In this document: piece by piece, positions 34,543-41,840 of the stretch
Position numbering within the stretch: the stretch's first letter is position 1
How the letters are laid out: the number at the start of each line of letters is the position of its first letter
DNA from: Bacillus australimaris
Lineage (GTDB): Bacteria; Bacillota; Bacilli; Bacillales; Bacillaceae
Length of the DNA stretch: 64,000 bases
Assembly (NCBI RefSeq): GCF_001307105.1
Contig: NZ_LGYN01000023.1
Coordinates: forward strand, 1-64,000
Direction of reading: 5' to 3'
Program-made: the position numbers and the translations under genes
Notes under the pieces: generated by a model
Told to the model about the DNA's origin: nothing
Databases searched by the model: none
What the model saw: only the letters and a program-made list of their open reading frames with translations

Positions 34543-35052
34543 ATGAATTCAATATTACTTTTACAACTCACTCTTATTCTTTGCAGCCTATTATTGACGA
34601 TCGGAATGATCATCTATTTAAAACACCAGATGGAACTGATCATCCTGCCGATCCAGTATGCTGGACAAAAACTTATGCATCCACTTCTTGAAAAACCATC
34701 ACCTATCCAAATGAGTGAATTACTGCACACCAAAAGTAAGCAGGAACTGCTTATTTTCACTGATACAGCATGTCCGCACTGCATCCCATCACTTGAACAA
34801 TTCCTAGAAATGAAAAAGCAGCGCAACTTAAACGTTTCATTTAGTATTCTGCTAAAGAATGGGCAAAAAGAGGATCAAGAATTATATCGTGATAGCCAAA
34901 CCAACATGCGAATTATCCCAGTGGATGAACAAATGATAGACAAATTCCAAATTGAAGAGTTTCCGTATTACATCATGGTAGAAGAAGATGAAACCATCTC
35001 ATATGCGGCACCTTTTCCCGATGGTCTTTATTCAAGAATTCCTGCAAAATAA
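34543..35052 (+). CDS. membrane-anchored thioredoxin-like protein (CPHC)
   Basis: A 169-residue protein with an N-terminal membrane helix (about residues 4-25) followed by a thioredoxin-like domain with CPHC at Cys77 and Cys80. CPHC is the active site of DsbA, a strong oxidant. Cis-Pro region EEFPYYIMVEEDE. It resembles BdbA-type thiol-disulfide proteins found with disulfide-bonded bacteriocins. It is transcribed alone, divergent from the ABC-MauE-MauD unit. Substrate inferred to be the nearby cysteine-rich peptide. Confidence 0.8.
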   Translation: MNSILLLQLTLILCSLLLTIGMIIYLKHQMELIILPIQYAGQKLMHPLLEKPSPIQMSELLHTKSKQELLIFTDTACPHCIPSLEQFLEMKKQRNLNVSFSILLKNGQKEDQELYRDSQTNMRIIPVDEQMIDKFQIEEFPYYIMVEEDETISYAAPFPDGLYSRIPAK

Positions 35053-35060
35053 AGATAAAT

Positions 35061-35100
35061 GAGGCATGTGAAGAATATCAAACACACGCCTCATTTTTTT
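35061..35100. terminator. terminator between the CPHC gene and the 131-residue gene
   Basis: GAGGCATGTG (35061-35070) pairs with CACACGCCTC (35083-35092) with one mismatch or wobble, followed by ATTTTTTT. It serves the plus gene; the converging minus gene stops at 35099. Confidence 0.75.
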
Positions 35101-35494
35101 ATTGTGGATCTGGCTGAACATCCTGTTCTTTTTCCCCTGCAGCAACTTCGGACGCTTCACTTGAAGCCTGTTCTTCAGCTTGTTCAAACTCACTGCGAGC
35201 CTCATTTGAAATGTCTACTTGGTCACCATGCTGATTCACAGTAATGGACGAAGAAGACGCCTCTTTTTGAATCTCTCTCTCTAGTTCCTTTAATTTAGAA
35301 ACATGAAGCTCTAAATCTTTTCCTTGCTGAACTAAAGTCAGTTGTTGAAATAATGCCTTTCTCTCTTCTGGAGAATGGTCGCCTTGAACAATTTGAGCAG
35401 CCTGGGTTAAAAAAGAATTTGATGTTTGACCCACTTGACGACTATTTGACGTCTGCATAGCATTTGTTAAAAATGAAATTGAAGATATGCTCAT
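35099..35494 (-). CDS. unknown 131-residue protein downstream of the cysteine-rich peptide
   Basis: Hydrophilic, no cysteine, no signal peptide or membrane helix. The N-terminal third is Ser/Gln/Asn-rich, a helical middle (PEERKALFQQLTLVQQGKD, LKELEREIQKEA) follows, and the C-terminus is strongly acidic. A VDISNEAR segment recalls a short motif in FlgM-like and similar small proteins, but the length and the rest do not match; not assigned. It starts 34 bp after the peptide gene, with ATG at 35494 preceded by AGGATGTGAACGC, so it is probably co-transcribed. Immunity, chaperone or regulator are all possible; none is shown by sequence. Confidence 0.65.
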   Translation of the reverse strand: MSISSISFLTNAMQTSNSRQVGQTSNSFLTQAAQIVQGDHSPEERKALFQQLTLVQQGKDLELHVSKLKELEREIQKEASSSSITVNQHGDQVDISNEARSEFEQAEEQASSEASEVAAGEKEQDVQPDPQ

Positions 35495-35527
35495 GCGTTC
35501 ACATCCTATTAAATAAGATCCTTAGAT

Positions 35528-35722
35528 TTAGCAGCCACATCTAACGCGTTCTTGGCTAGTACAAATCTCACCTGTGTCACGATCCACGTAGTAACGGAAA
35601 GTACCAACACCTTGAAGGAAACAAGTAGGTGCTGATTTACATGAAGTGACTAATCTTTGCAAAATACATCTTGCAGCTGCAGGTTGAACATTGGTCATTT
35701 TGTTTAAAAAACGATCTAACAT
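35528..35722 (-). CDS. cysteine-rich 64-residue peptide, candidate disulfide-bonded bacteriocin
   Basis: A small basic peptide with six cysteines at positions 19, 28, 34, 54, 62 and 64, enough for three disulfides. The first part (residues 1-18, MLDRFLNKMTNVQPAAAR) has no cysteine and could be a leader; no double-Gly cleavage site or Sec signal is seen. The second part has a helix-like stretch and then a hairpin-like GTFRYYVDRDTGEICTSQ segment, and ends CGC. The start ATG at 35722 follows GAAGGTGG at 8 nt. It lies next to an ABC exporter and three redox proteins. No known bacteriocin was recognised with confidence; laterosporulin-like defensin folds are a loose comparison only. Confidence 0.65.
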   Translation of the reverse strand: MLDRFLNKMTNVQPAAARCILQRLVTSCKSAPTCFLQGVGTFRYYVDRDTGEICTSQERVRCGC

Positions 35723-35740
35723 ATGAATTCCACCTTCCAA

Positions 35741-36019
35741 TTTTTATGGTAATACAACACAATAATAACCAATTACAAGACAACTAACAACATATTTTGA
35801 TAAATTTACTAATTATTTTTAACTATTGATCTTATTTATGACATAATTTGTCGATTAAAACCATAGTAAATGTTACTTTTTTCTTATTTGAAAATAATTT
35901 TTTTATCCTTAAATAGTGAAGTGAAGATAGAAACATTTTAAATATCTAACATTCACTCTTCCTAAAGCACTACTTACTCAAGTATGATAAAGAGTGAATA
36001 CATAAAGGAGTGAACACCA
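35741..36019. other. AT-rich intergenic region upstream of the peptide gene
   Basis: About 280 bp of very AT-rich DNA between divergent genes. For the peptide gene on the minus strand a TTGTAA-16-TGTATT promoter is possible near 35760-35790. An inverted repeat AGTAA-N3-TTACT near 35865-35877 could be an operator. No other gene was found. Confidence 0.35.
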
Positions 36020-36442
36020 TTGCAACAGACTGAGAAAATCATTCAATCTCTTCATTCAATTGTAAAGTGGGGAAAGGTTGGTAGTATCTTTCTCTATATT
36101 TCAGGCGGATTCGCTATTCTTATTGGTTTTTGGCTTGTTCTTCCTGCTGCCCTTGGCGTCTTCCTCATTATGATGGGAATCCATGTACAAAAATCTGTAA
36201 AAGCAGCTGAACAACTGATTCAAGCACCAGATACCCCTTATGAAGACTTATTAGAGCAATATGCTAAGATGATGAAAATGCAGACACTGTTTGCCATATC
36301 AAGTATTGCCGCAGTCATTCTCTCATTCATCGCTATCGTTTTGATGCTTATACTAGGCGGGTTAGCCATCCTCCAAGAGATTCCTTATGATGTCCAGCAA
36401 TACGAAGGTGAATACGAACAAGAACTCGGTGATTTTTATTAA
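36020..36442 (+). CDS. DUF5362-like membrane protein
   Basis: A 140-residue protein with four predicted membrane helices arranged as two hairpins (about residues 18-55 and 88-118) joined by a soluble loop, and an acidic tail. It resembles DUF5362-type proteins; no function is known. The start is TTG at 36020, 9 nt after AAAGGAG. It stands alone with its own terminator and is divergent from the cysteine-rich peptide gene. Small membrane proteins next to bacteriocins often give immunity, so that role is a possibility, but it may be unrelated. Confidence 0.65.
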   Translation: MQQTEKIIQSLHSIVKWGKVGSIFLYISGGFAILIGFWLVLPAALGVFLIMMGIHVQKSVKAAEQLIQAPDTPYEDLLEQYAKMMKMQTLFAISSIAAVILSFIAIVLMLILGGLAILQEIPYDVQQYEGEYEQELGDFY

Positions 36443-36448
36443 CTGGAG

Positions 36449-36478
36449 AGGGGTATCAAATGTTCGATACCCCTTTTG
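36449..36478 (+). terminator. terminator of the DUF5362-like gene
   Basis: AGGGGTATC (36449-36457) pairs with GATACCCCT (36466-36474), then TTTGTTTT. It starts 7 bp after the stop. Confidence 0.88.
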
Positions 36479-36542
36479 TTTTATCATTTGACTTTGATCA
36501 TCCTGCTAAACTTGACATTCAGTCTCGATCATTTTAAAATAC

Positions 36543-36563
36543 AAATCGTAACTATTACGAATT
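36543..36563 (+). promoter_or_regulatory. Zur box upstream of rpmG
   Basis: AAATCGTAA-C-TATTACGAATT: an inverted repeat matching the Zur operator (AAATCGTAAT-N-ATTACGATTT) at nearly all positions. It lies just upstream of the rpmG ribosome binding site. Confidence 0.85.
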
Positions 36564-36583
36564 AAAGGAGGATTATAATACTT

Positions 36584-36733
36584 ATGCGCGTGAAAATTAC
36601 TTTAGCCTGTACTGAAACAGGTGACAGAAACTATATCACAACAAAAAATAAAAGAACGAATCCCGATCGATTGGAGTTAAAAAAATATTCTCCTAGATTA
36701 AAGAAATATACCCTTCATAGAGAAACAAAATAA
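36584..36733 (+). CDS. rpmGC: ribosomal protein L33, zinc-independent form
   Basis: A 49-residue L33 starting [20 protein letters not shown]. The zinc-binding form has two CxxC pairs; here CTETGD and YSPRLKK replace them, leaving one cysteine. Such C-minus paralogues replace the zinc form when zinc is scarce, freeing zinc. The start ATG at 36584 follows AAAGGAGG. It lies between two Zur boxes. In B. subtilis 168 the equivalent rpmGC is broken; here it is intact. Confidence 0.9.
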   Translation: MRVKITLACTETGDRNYITTKNKRTNPDRLELKKYSPRLKKYTLHRETK

Positions 36734-36747
36734 ATTTTTTGTGTTTT

Positions 36748-36768
36748 AAATCGTAATCATTACATTTT
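36748..36768 (+). promoter_or_regulatory. Zur box upstream of the ZagA gene
   Basis: AAATCGTAAT-C-ATTACATTTT: 17-18 of 20 positions match the Zur operator. Located 20 bp upstream of the short leader ORF at 36788. Confidence 0.83.
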
Positions 36769-36787
36769 AAGTGAGGCGGAAAACAAA

Positions 36788-36823
36788 ATGATCGTTTTCA
36801 AAAGGACAAAAACAAATGGATAA
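36788..36823 (+). CDS. 11-residue leader ORF overlapping the zagA start
   Basis: ATG at 36788, 8 nt after GAGGCGG, encodes [11 protein letters not shown] and stops with TAA inside the zagA start (the zagA ATG at 36816 lies in the next-to-last codons). Its ribosome binding site is better than that of zagA, so zagA may be translated by coupling. Real translation is not shown. Confidence 0.35.
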   Translation: MIVFKRTKTNG

Positions 36824-38012
36824 GCGAATACCTGTTACAGTATTAAGCGGCTTTTTAGGAGCAGGAAAAACAACGATACTAAACCATGTACTTCAAAATC
36901 GTAAAGGATTAAAAGTAGCTGTGATCGTCAATGACATGAGCGAAATTAATATTGATGCAGAATTAGTCAAACAAGGTGGCGAGCTTTCTCGATCAGATGA
37001 AAAACTAGTTGAATTATCTAATGGCTGTATTTGCTGCACATTGAGAGAAGATTTGTTAATTGAAGTAGAACGACTTTGTAAGGCGGGTAATATCGATTAT
37101 ATTGTCATTGAATCGACTGGTATTAGTGAACCAATTCCTGTTGCTCAAACTTTTTCTTACATTGATGAAGAAATGGGCATAGATTTAACACGTTTTTGTC
37201 GGCTAGACACGATGGTCACAGTAGTAGATGCAAATCGTTTCTGGACTGATTTCCAGTCAGGAGAGAGTTTATTAGATCGTAAAGAAGCGGTTTCCGAAGA
37301 CGACGAACGAGAAATTTCTGATTTACTCATTGATCAAATTGAATTTTGTGACGTTCTAGTTATCAATAAATGTGATCTCGTGTCACCCTCAGAATTAAAT
37401 CGACTTGAGCAGGTGCTGAACAAACTACAGCCGGAAGCATCTATTATCAGAACCTCAAAAGGAAAAGTACAGCCAGATGACATTTTGAATACTGGTTTAT
37501 TCGACTTTGAAAAATCCAGTGCTTCTGCTGGATGGATCAAAGAAATCAACGCTGGACATTCTCAGCATACGCCGGAAACAGAGGAATACCAAATCTCATC
37601 CTTTGTTTACGAAAGAAGACTTCCTTTTCATACCGGCAGGCTGAATAATTGGTTAGATCAAATGCCCGAGCAGATCGTTCGGGCGAAAGGTTTTACTTGG
37701 CTGGCTACACATCATGATTTAACCATTTTAATTTCACAGGCTGGGAAATCTGTTGCAATTGAACCAATTGCATACTGGATTGCTGCTCTGCCCGATCAAG
37801 AGAAAGCACGGATATTAAATCAGGAACCAGAGCTTCTTGATGAGTGGGACGCAGAGTTTGGTGATCGACATACAAAACTTGTGTTTATCGGTGTGGACTT
37901 GCCTAAAGCACATATCATTCGCACGCTTGATCAATGCTTACTCACACCTGAGGAATTTGATCAAGATTGGACTACATTTGAGGACCCCTTTCAATGGAAA
38001 ATACAAAATTAG
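36816..38012 (+). CDS. zagA: zinc metallochaperone GTPase ZagA/YciC (COG0523)
   Basis: CobW/COG0523 GTPase of 398 residues, in the Zur regulon. Walker [10 protein letters not shown] (residues 12-20), the CxCC metal site CICC (Cys71, 73, 74), and the C-terminal CobW_C domain (about 265-390) are visible. In B. subtilis ZagA (YciC) delivers zinc to FolE under zinc starvation, with ZTP as an effector. Start ATG at 36816 with a weak AGGAC site, overlapping the leader ORF. Part of rpmG-zagA-rpsN2. Confidence 0.9.
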   Translation: MDKRIPVTVLSGFLGAGKTTILNHVLQNRKGLKVAVIVNDMSEINIDAELVKQGGELSRSDEKLVELSNGCICCTLREDLLIEVERLCKAGNIDYIVIESTGISEPIPVAQTFSYIDEEMGIDLTRFCRLDTMVTVVDANRFWTDFQSGESLLDRKEAVSEDDEREISDLLIDQIEFCDVLVINKCDLVSPSELNRLEQVLNKLQPEASIIRTSKGKVQPDDILNTGLFDFEKSSASAGWIKEINAGHSQHTPETEEYQISSFVYERRLPFHTGRLNNWLDQMPEQIVRAKGFTWLATHHDLTILISQAGKSVAIEPIAYWIAALPDQEKARILNQEPELLDEWDAEFGDRHTKLVFIGVDLPKAHIIRTLDQCLLTPEEFDQDWTTFEDPFQWKIQN

Positions 38013-38028
38013 GCCAGGAGGGTTTTAA

Positions 38029-38298
38029 TTGGCAAAGAAATCTAAGATTGCTAAGGAAAAAAAACGACAGCAGCTTGTATTGAAATATGCAGAATTAAGG
38101 AAAGAGTTAAAAGAAAAAGGTGACTATGAAGCTTTACGGAAATTACCTAGGGACTCTTCCCCTACCCGCTTAAAAAATCGTTGTGAATTAACGGGTCGCC
38201 CGAGAGGTTACTTACGAAAATTCAAAATGTCTAGGATTGCTTTTCGTGAACTCGCCTATAAGGGTCATATCCCTGGGGTGAAAAAATCGAGTTGGTAA
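38029..38298 (+). CDS. rpsN2: ribosomal protein S14, zinc-independent form
   Basis: An 89-residue S14 of the C-minus type (YhzA-like): the zinc-binding CxxC...CxxC of the short form is absent and the sequence is longer, with the S14 core [26 protein letters not shown]. It substitutes for zinc-bound S14 in new ribosomes under zinc shortage. The start is TTG at 38029 after CAGGAGGG. Lies 16 bp after zagA and is expected to share its Zur control. Confidence 0.92.
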   Translation: MAKKSKIAKEKKRQQLVLKYAELRKELKEKGDYEALRKLPRDSSPTRLKNRCELTGRPRGYLRKFKMSRIAFRELAYKGHIPGVKKSSW

Positions 38299-38410
38299 AG
38301 AGTGATTTGATCTTATCACAGCACTCTGTAAAGTAAAGCAGCACAAAACGATGAAAAATCTATTTTCAAGTCTTATCTCAACCTTTTTGAGGTGCAAAAT
38401 AACAATTTAA

Positions 38411-38439
38411 AAACCAGCAGAAATTCTGCTGGTTTTTAT
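38411..38439 (+). terminator. terminator of the Zur-type operon
   Basis: AAACCAGCAG (38411-38420) pairs with CTGCTGGTTT (38426-38435), 5-nt loop, T-run after. Confidence 0.88.
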
Positions 38440-38551
38440 AATGACTAAGTTCATGAGATAAATTGACCTATTCTCAAAAAAGGAGTTTTAACAATGATTA
38501 TGCCATTTTCTCTTCTTTTCAAAAATACCTAATCATGATACTTTGTTGTCA

Positions 38552-39559
38552 CTACCCACCGATGTATGACATCTCAACCTTTTTCTGATCTTTTTTCTGC
38601 TCTCTCTCAGCTGAATATTGATCATGTCTATTCGACCATAATTCCTTTAATAGGTTCGTTAACTCTTCATTATCTTTTGTCGAACGAATCATCTGTTTCA
38701 GATCAAAACCTGATGATGCAAACAAACATGTAAACAATTCCCCGCGTGCAGATAGCCTTGCTCTATTACATGATCCACAAAAAGCATCTGAAACGGAAGA
38801 AATAATGCCTATCTCTCCTGATCCATCTTTGTAAAAAAATCGGTTGGCTACTTCACCTGCATATTGAGGTGGTTCTGGTTTGATGGGATACGTTGAATCA
38901 ATTAGTTTAATGATCTCTTTCTTTGTCATGACATGCTCTAGATTCCATTTATTCGTATTACCGACATCCATAAATTCGATAAATCTAAGAACGTGTCCTT
39001 CTTTTTTAAAGTAAGCTGCCATCGGTAAGACATCCTGATCATTCACACCTTTTTGAACAACCATATTGATCTTGATAGCAAGTCCAGCCTTTTTTGCAGC
39101 CTCAATGCCATCAAACACTTTTTGGATAGAAATATGTCTTCCGTTCATTTGCTTAAAACGATCGGGATTTAATGAATCTAAACTAATGGTGACTCTATTA
39201 AGACCTGCCTTCTTTAACTGATCAGCATATACAGGTAAAAGCGTTCCATTGGTTGTCATCGCAATGTCTTCAATCCCTGGAATTTTTGAGAGCTTTTCTA
39301 TTAAGACAGGCAAATCTTTTCGCATTAAAGGTTCTCCGCCCGTGATGCGTATTTTCACCACACCTAGGTTCATTGCAAAAAGGGTGGCAAGTCGTTCAAT
39401 TTCTTCGAAACTAAGCAGTTCTTCTTTATTTAAAAAAGGATAATCTGGTCCAAAAATTTCAGCAGGCATACAGTACGTACATCTAAAATTACAGCGATCA
39501 GTTACTGATATTCTTAAATCGCGCAATGGTCGATGTCTCTTATCCAAAATACTGGTCAT
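38552..39559 (-). CDS. moaA: GTP 3',8-cyclase MoaA
   Basis: Radical SAM enzyme that starts molybdenum cofactor synthesis by converting GTP to 3',8-cyclo-7,8-dihydro-GTP. The 335 residues carry the N-terminal CxxxCxxC (Cys23, Cys27, Cys30, CNFRCTYC), the second cluster [18 protein letters not shown], and the C-terminal GG. The start ATG at 39559 follows AGGAGG; a longer frame to 39631 overlaps fdhD. It follows fdhD by 10 bp, an operon that supplies cofactor for the oxidoreductase gene nearby. It may duplicate a moaA elsewhere in the genome. Confidence 0.93.
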   Translation of the reverse strand: MTSILDKRHRPLRDLRISVTDRCNFRCTYCMPAEIFGPDYPFLNKEELLSFEEIERLATLFAMNLGVVKIRITGGEPLMRKDLPVLIEKLSKIPGIEDIAMTTNGTLLPVYADQLKKAGLNRVTISLDSLNPDRFKQMNGRHISIQKVFDGIEAAKKAGLAIKINMVVQKGVNDQDVLPMAAYFKKEGHVLRFIEFMDVGNTNKWNLEHVMTKKEIIKLIDSTYPIKPEPPQYAGEVANRFFYKDGSGEIGIISSVSDAFCGSCNRARLSARGELFTCLFASSGFDLKQMIRSTKDNEELTNLLKELWSNRHDQYSAEREQKKDQKKVEMSYIGG

Positions 39560-39569
39560 ACTTTGCCTC

Positions 39570-40358
39570 CTATTCTGTAATACGCTGAGGGTGAGTGTAG
39601 ATATTAAAGGATTTTCCTCTGACGAATCCAACTGTCGTCATATTTAATTCTTCTGCCATTTGAAGCGCTAGCTCAGTAGGTGCTGATTTTGAAATCACGA
39701 TAGACACTCCTAGTTTTGCTGCCTTCAATAGTACTTCCGACGATATCCGGCCGCTAAACACAAGGATTTTATCTCTAAGTGGTATTCGGTGAAGTAAACA
39801 ATGCCCATAGATTTTATCTAATGCATTATGTCTTCCTATATCAGTTCTAGTGATGAATAGCTTCTCTGTGTCACATAGTCCAGCATTATGCACACCACCA
39901 GTATGTTGAAATAATTGGCTTTCTTCTTGCAAACACTTCATTAGATGCATACAGGTTTCAGCAGAAATACTGATTCGGTCAATGGCTGTTTTTGCCGTCT
40001 TCACATCTTGGAGAAAGTAAAAGTGTCTTCCTTTCCCGCAGCATGAACCAATCACTCGCTTTGTATAATTTGATGAATGAAATCCACTTGAGTGAACTAA
40101 ATCAACATAGGCAAAGCCCATACTTTCATCTATTGTAAACCTTTTAATCTCATTTTCAAATCGAATAACTCCTTCTGAAGCTAAAAAACCGATAACTAAT
40201 TCCTTAAGATGATCTGGTGAACAAACGAGTGTCACAAATTCTTCTCCATTCACCATCACAGTTAAAGGAAATTCTTCTACAACTTCATCCGTTTTGCAGG
40301 TAAACTGGCCTTCACGATATTGGTGTATGACTCGTTTCTTTTTAACAGAAGGATTCAT
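39570..40358 (-). CDS. fdhD: formate dehydrogenase sulfurtransferase FdhD
   Basis: A 262-residue protein that transfers sulfur from a cysteine desulfurase to the bis-MGD cofactor of formate dehydrogenases. It has the FdhD core ([21 protein letters not shown]) and a SCCGKG motif in place of the usual CxxC of E. coli FdhD. Later GGVHNAGL and [11 protein letters not shown] are conserved cofactor contacts. Start ATG at 40358 with AAAGGAAG upstream. First gene of fdhD-moaA and divergent from the OFA transporter. Confidence 0.9.
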   Translation of the reverse strand: MNPSVKKKRVIHQYREGQFTCKTDEVVEEFPLTVMVNGEEFVTLVCSPDHLKELVIGFLASEGVIRFENEIKRFTIDESMGFAYVDLVHSSGFHSSNYTKRVIGSCCGKGRHFYFLQDVKTAKTAIDRISISAETCMHLMKCLQEESQLFQHTGGVHNAGLCDTEKLFITRTDIGRHNALDKIYGHCLLHRIPLRDKILVFSGRISSEVLLKAAKLGVSIVISKSAPTELALQMAEELNMTTVGFVRGKSFNIYTHPQRITE

Positions 40359-40492
40359 TGTATGTTCTTCCTTTCAGCACAAATTTAGTTATATGATCGA
40401 ATCAAATTGTGATATTATTTTAAAAAGTCATAAAAATGCAACATATTTCTATCTTATCAAACTTCTTGATTGCTTTATATGGGGGGAACAAA

Positions 40493-41758
40493 ATGAACAA
40501 ATCGAAAAATCGCTGGCTCATTGCAACAAGTGCTGTAGGAATTCATTTATCTATTGGATCTGTTTATGCTTGGAGTGTTTTTACTAATCCTTTACATGAA
40601 GCCTTTCAGTGGTCATTAACAGAAATAAGTCTAACCTTCAGTATTGCTATTCTTTTTTTAGGTTTATCTGCTGCTTTCATGGGACATTTCGTTGAAAAGT
40701 ATGGCCCAAGAGCATCAGGGCTCTTCTCAGCTATTTTCTTCGGCATCGGAATGACTGGTTCAGGATTCGCTGTCCACCTGTCCTCACTGCCTCTTCTCTA
40801 TTTATTTTATGGTGTACTCGCTGGAATAGGTTTAGGCGTAGGCTATATTGCACCTGTTTCAACACTAGTCAAATGGTTTCCTGATCGAAGAGGACTTGCA
40901 ACCGGCTTAGCCATTATGGGATTTGGATTTGCTTCTCTTATTTGTAGTCCAATTATTCAATTTCTCATTGAAAAAGTGAATATCGCAAATACCTTTTATA
41001 TTCTTGGACTCTCCTATTTTATAATCATGGTCATCTCATCTCTTTATTTATCACCACCAACACGCGATGACGTCAAACAATTTGACGTGTTAAAAACAAA
41101 TCAAAGAAAAATCCCTCAAGATTTATCACAGCTTACAGCAAATGAAGCGATCAAAACAAGACGTTTTTATTATTTGTGGCTTATGCTTTTCATTAATATC
41201 ACGTGCGGGATTGCCATTATTTCAGTAGCATCGCCTCTTGCTCAAGAAAGTGTTGGTTTCACTGCAGGTGCTGCCGCTACTCTTGTCGGCATTTTAGGTG
41301 CTTTTAATGGTTTAGGGCGGATTGGCTGGGCTTCGTTCTCAGATTATATCGGAAGGCCGAATACGTATACGATTTTTTTTAGTATCCAGCTCATTGCTTT
41401 TCCTTTACTTCCCTACTTAAAAGAACCGCTCATTTTTTCAATCGTGATGGCGGTCATTTATACGTGCTATGGAGGAGGATTTGCTTCAATTCCAGCCTAT
41501 ATTGGGGATTTGTTTGGTACAAAGCAGCTTGGTGCAATACACGGTTATATTCTAACCGCATGGGCAGCTGCGGGTTTAGCAGGACCTTTATTTTCATCCT
41601 TCATTCGAGATATAACAGGTAATTACACACAAAGTCTCATGGTGTTCTCAGGGTTATTTTTCATCGCTTTTATCATATCCCTTCTCATTCGGAAGGATAT
41701 TCAGCAGTTGAGAGAAACAAACCTTGCTGCTACTTCTTCTGTTTCAGCCCAGCCTTGA
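40493..41758 (+). CDS. OFA-family MFS transporter (oxalate/formate-type)
   Basis: A 421-residue MFS protein with 12 membrane helices of the oxalate:formate antiporter family; GSVYAWSVFTNPL and the TRRFYYLWLMLFINITCGI segment are typical. It may move formate, oxalate or another monocarboxylate. The start ATG at 40493 has GGGGGG upstream; an in-frame ATG at 40436 lacks a site. It is followed 82 bp later by a molybdopterin oxidoreductase, so a formate-related role is likely. Confidence 0.87.
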   Translation: MNKSKNRWLIATSAVGIHLSIGSVYAWSVFTNPLHEAFQWSLTEISLTFSIAILFLGLSAAFMGHFVEKYGPRASGLFSAIFFGIGMTGSGFAVHLSSLPLLYLFYGVLAGIGLGVGYIAPVSTLVKWFPDRRGLATGLAIMGFGFASLICSPIIQFLIEKVNIANTFYILGLSYFIIMVISSLYLSPPTRDDVKQFDVLKTNQRKIPQDLSQLTANEAIKTRRFYYLWLMLFINITCGIAIISVASPLAQESVGFTAGAAATLVGILGAFNGLGRIGWASFSDYIGRPNTYTIFFSIQLIAFPLLPYLKEPLIFSIVMAVIYTCYGGGFASIPAYIGDLFGTKQLGAIHGYILTAWAAAGLAGPLFSSFIRDITGNYTQSLMVFSGLFFIAFIISLLIRKDIQQLRETNLAATSSVSAQP

Positions 41759-41840
41759 TTTGAATTTGACAGAATCACAATCTAAAGGTAATTTTTAGAT
41801 ATGAAAACGCTTCACAAAGCTATAGGAGGGTGATGATATC

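Noticed and set aside
31558..35722. Lanthipeptide or sactipeptide cluster
   Set aside because: No LanB, LanC, LanM or radical SAM gene is near; the only radical SAM gene in the window is moaA, in a separate operon.
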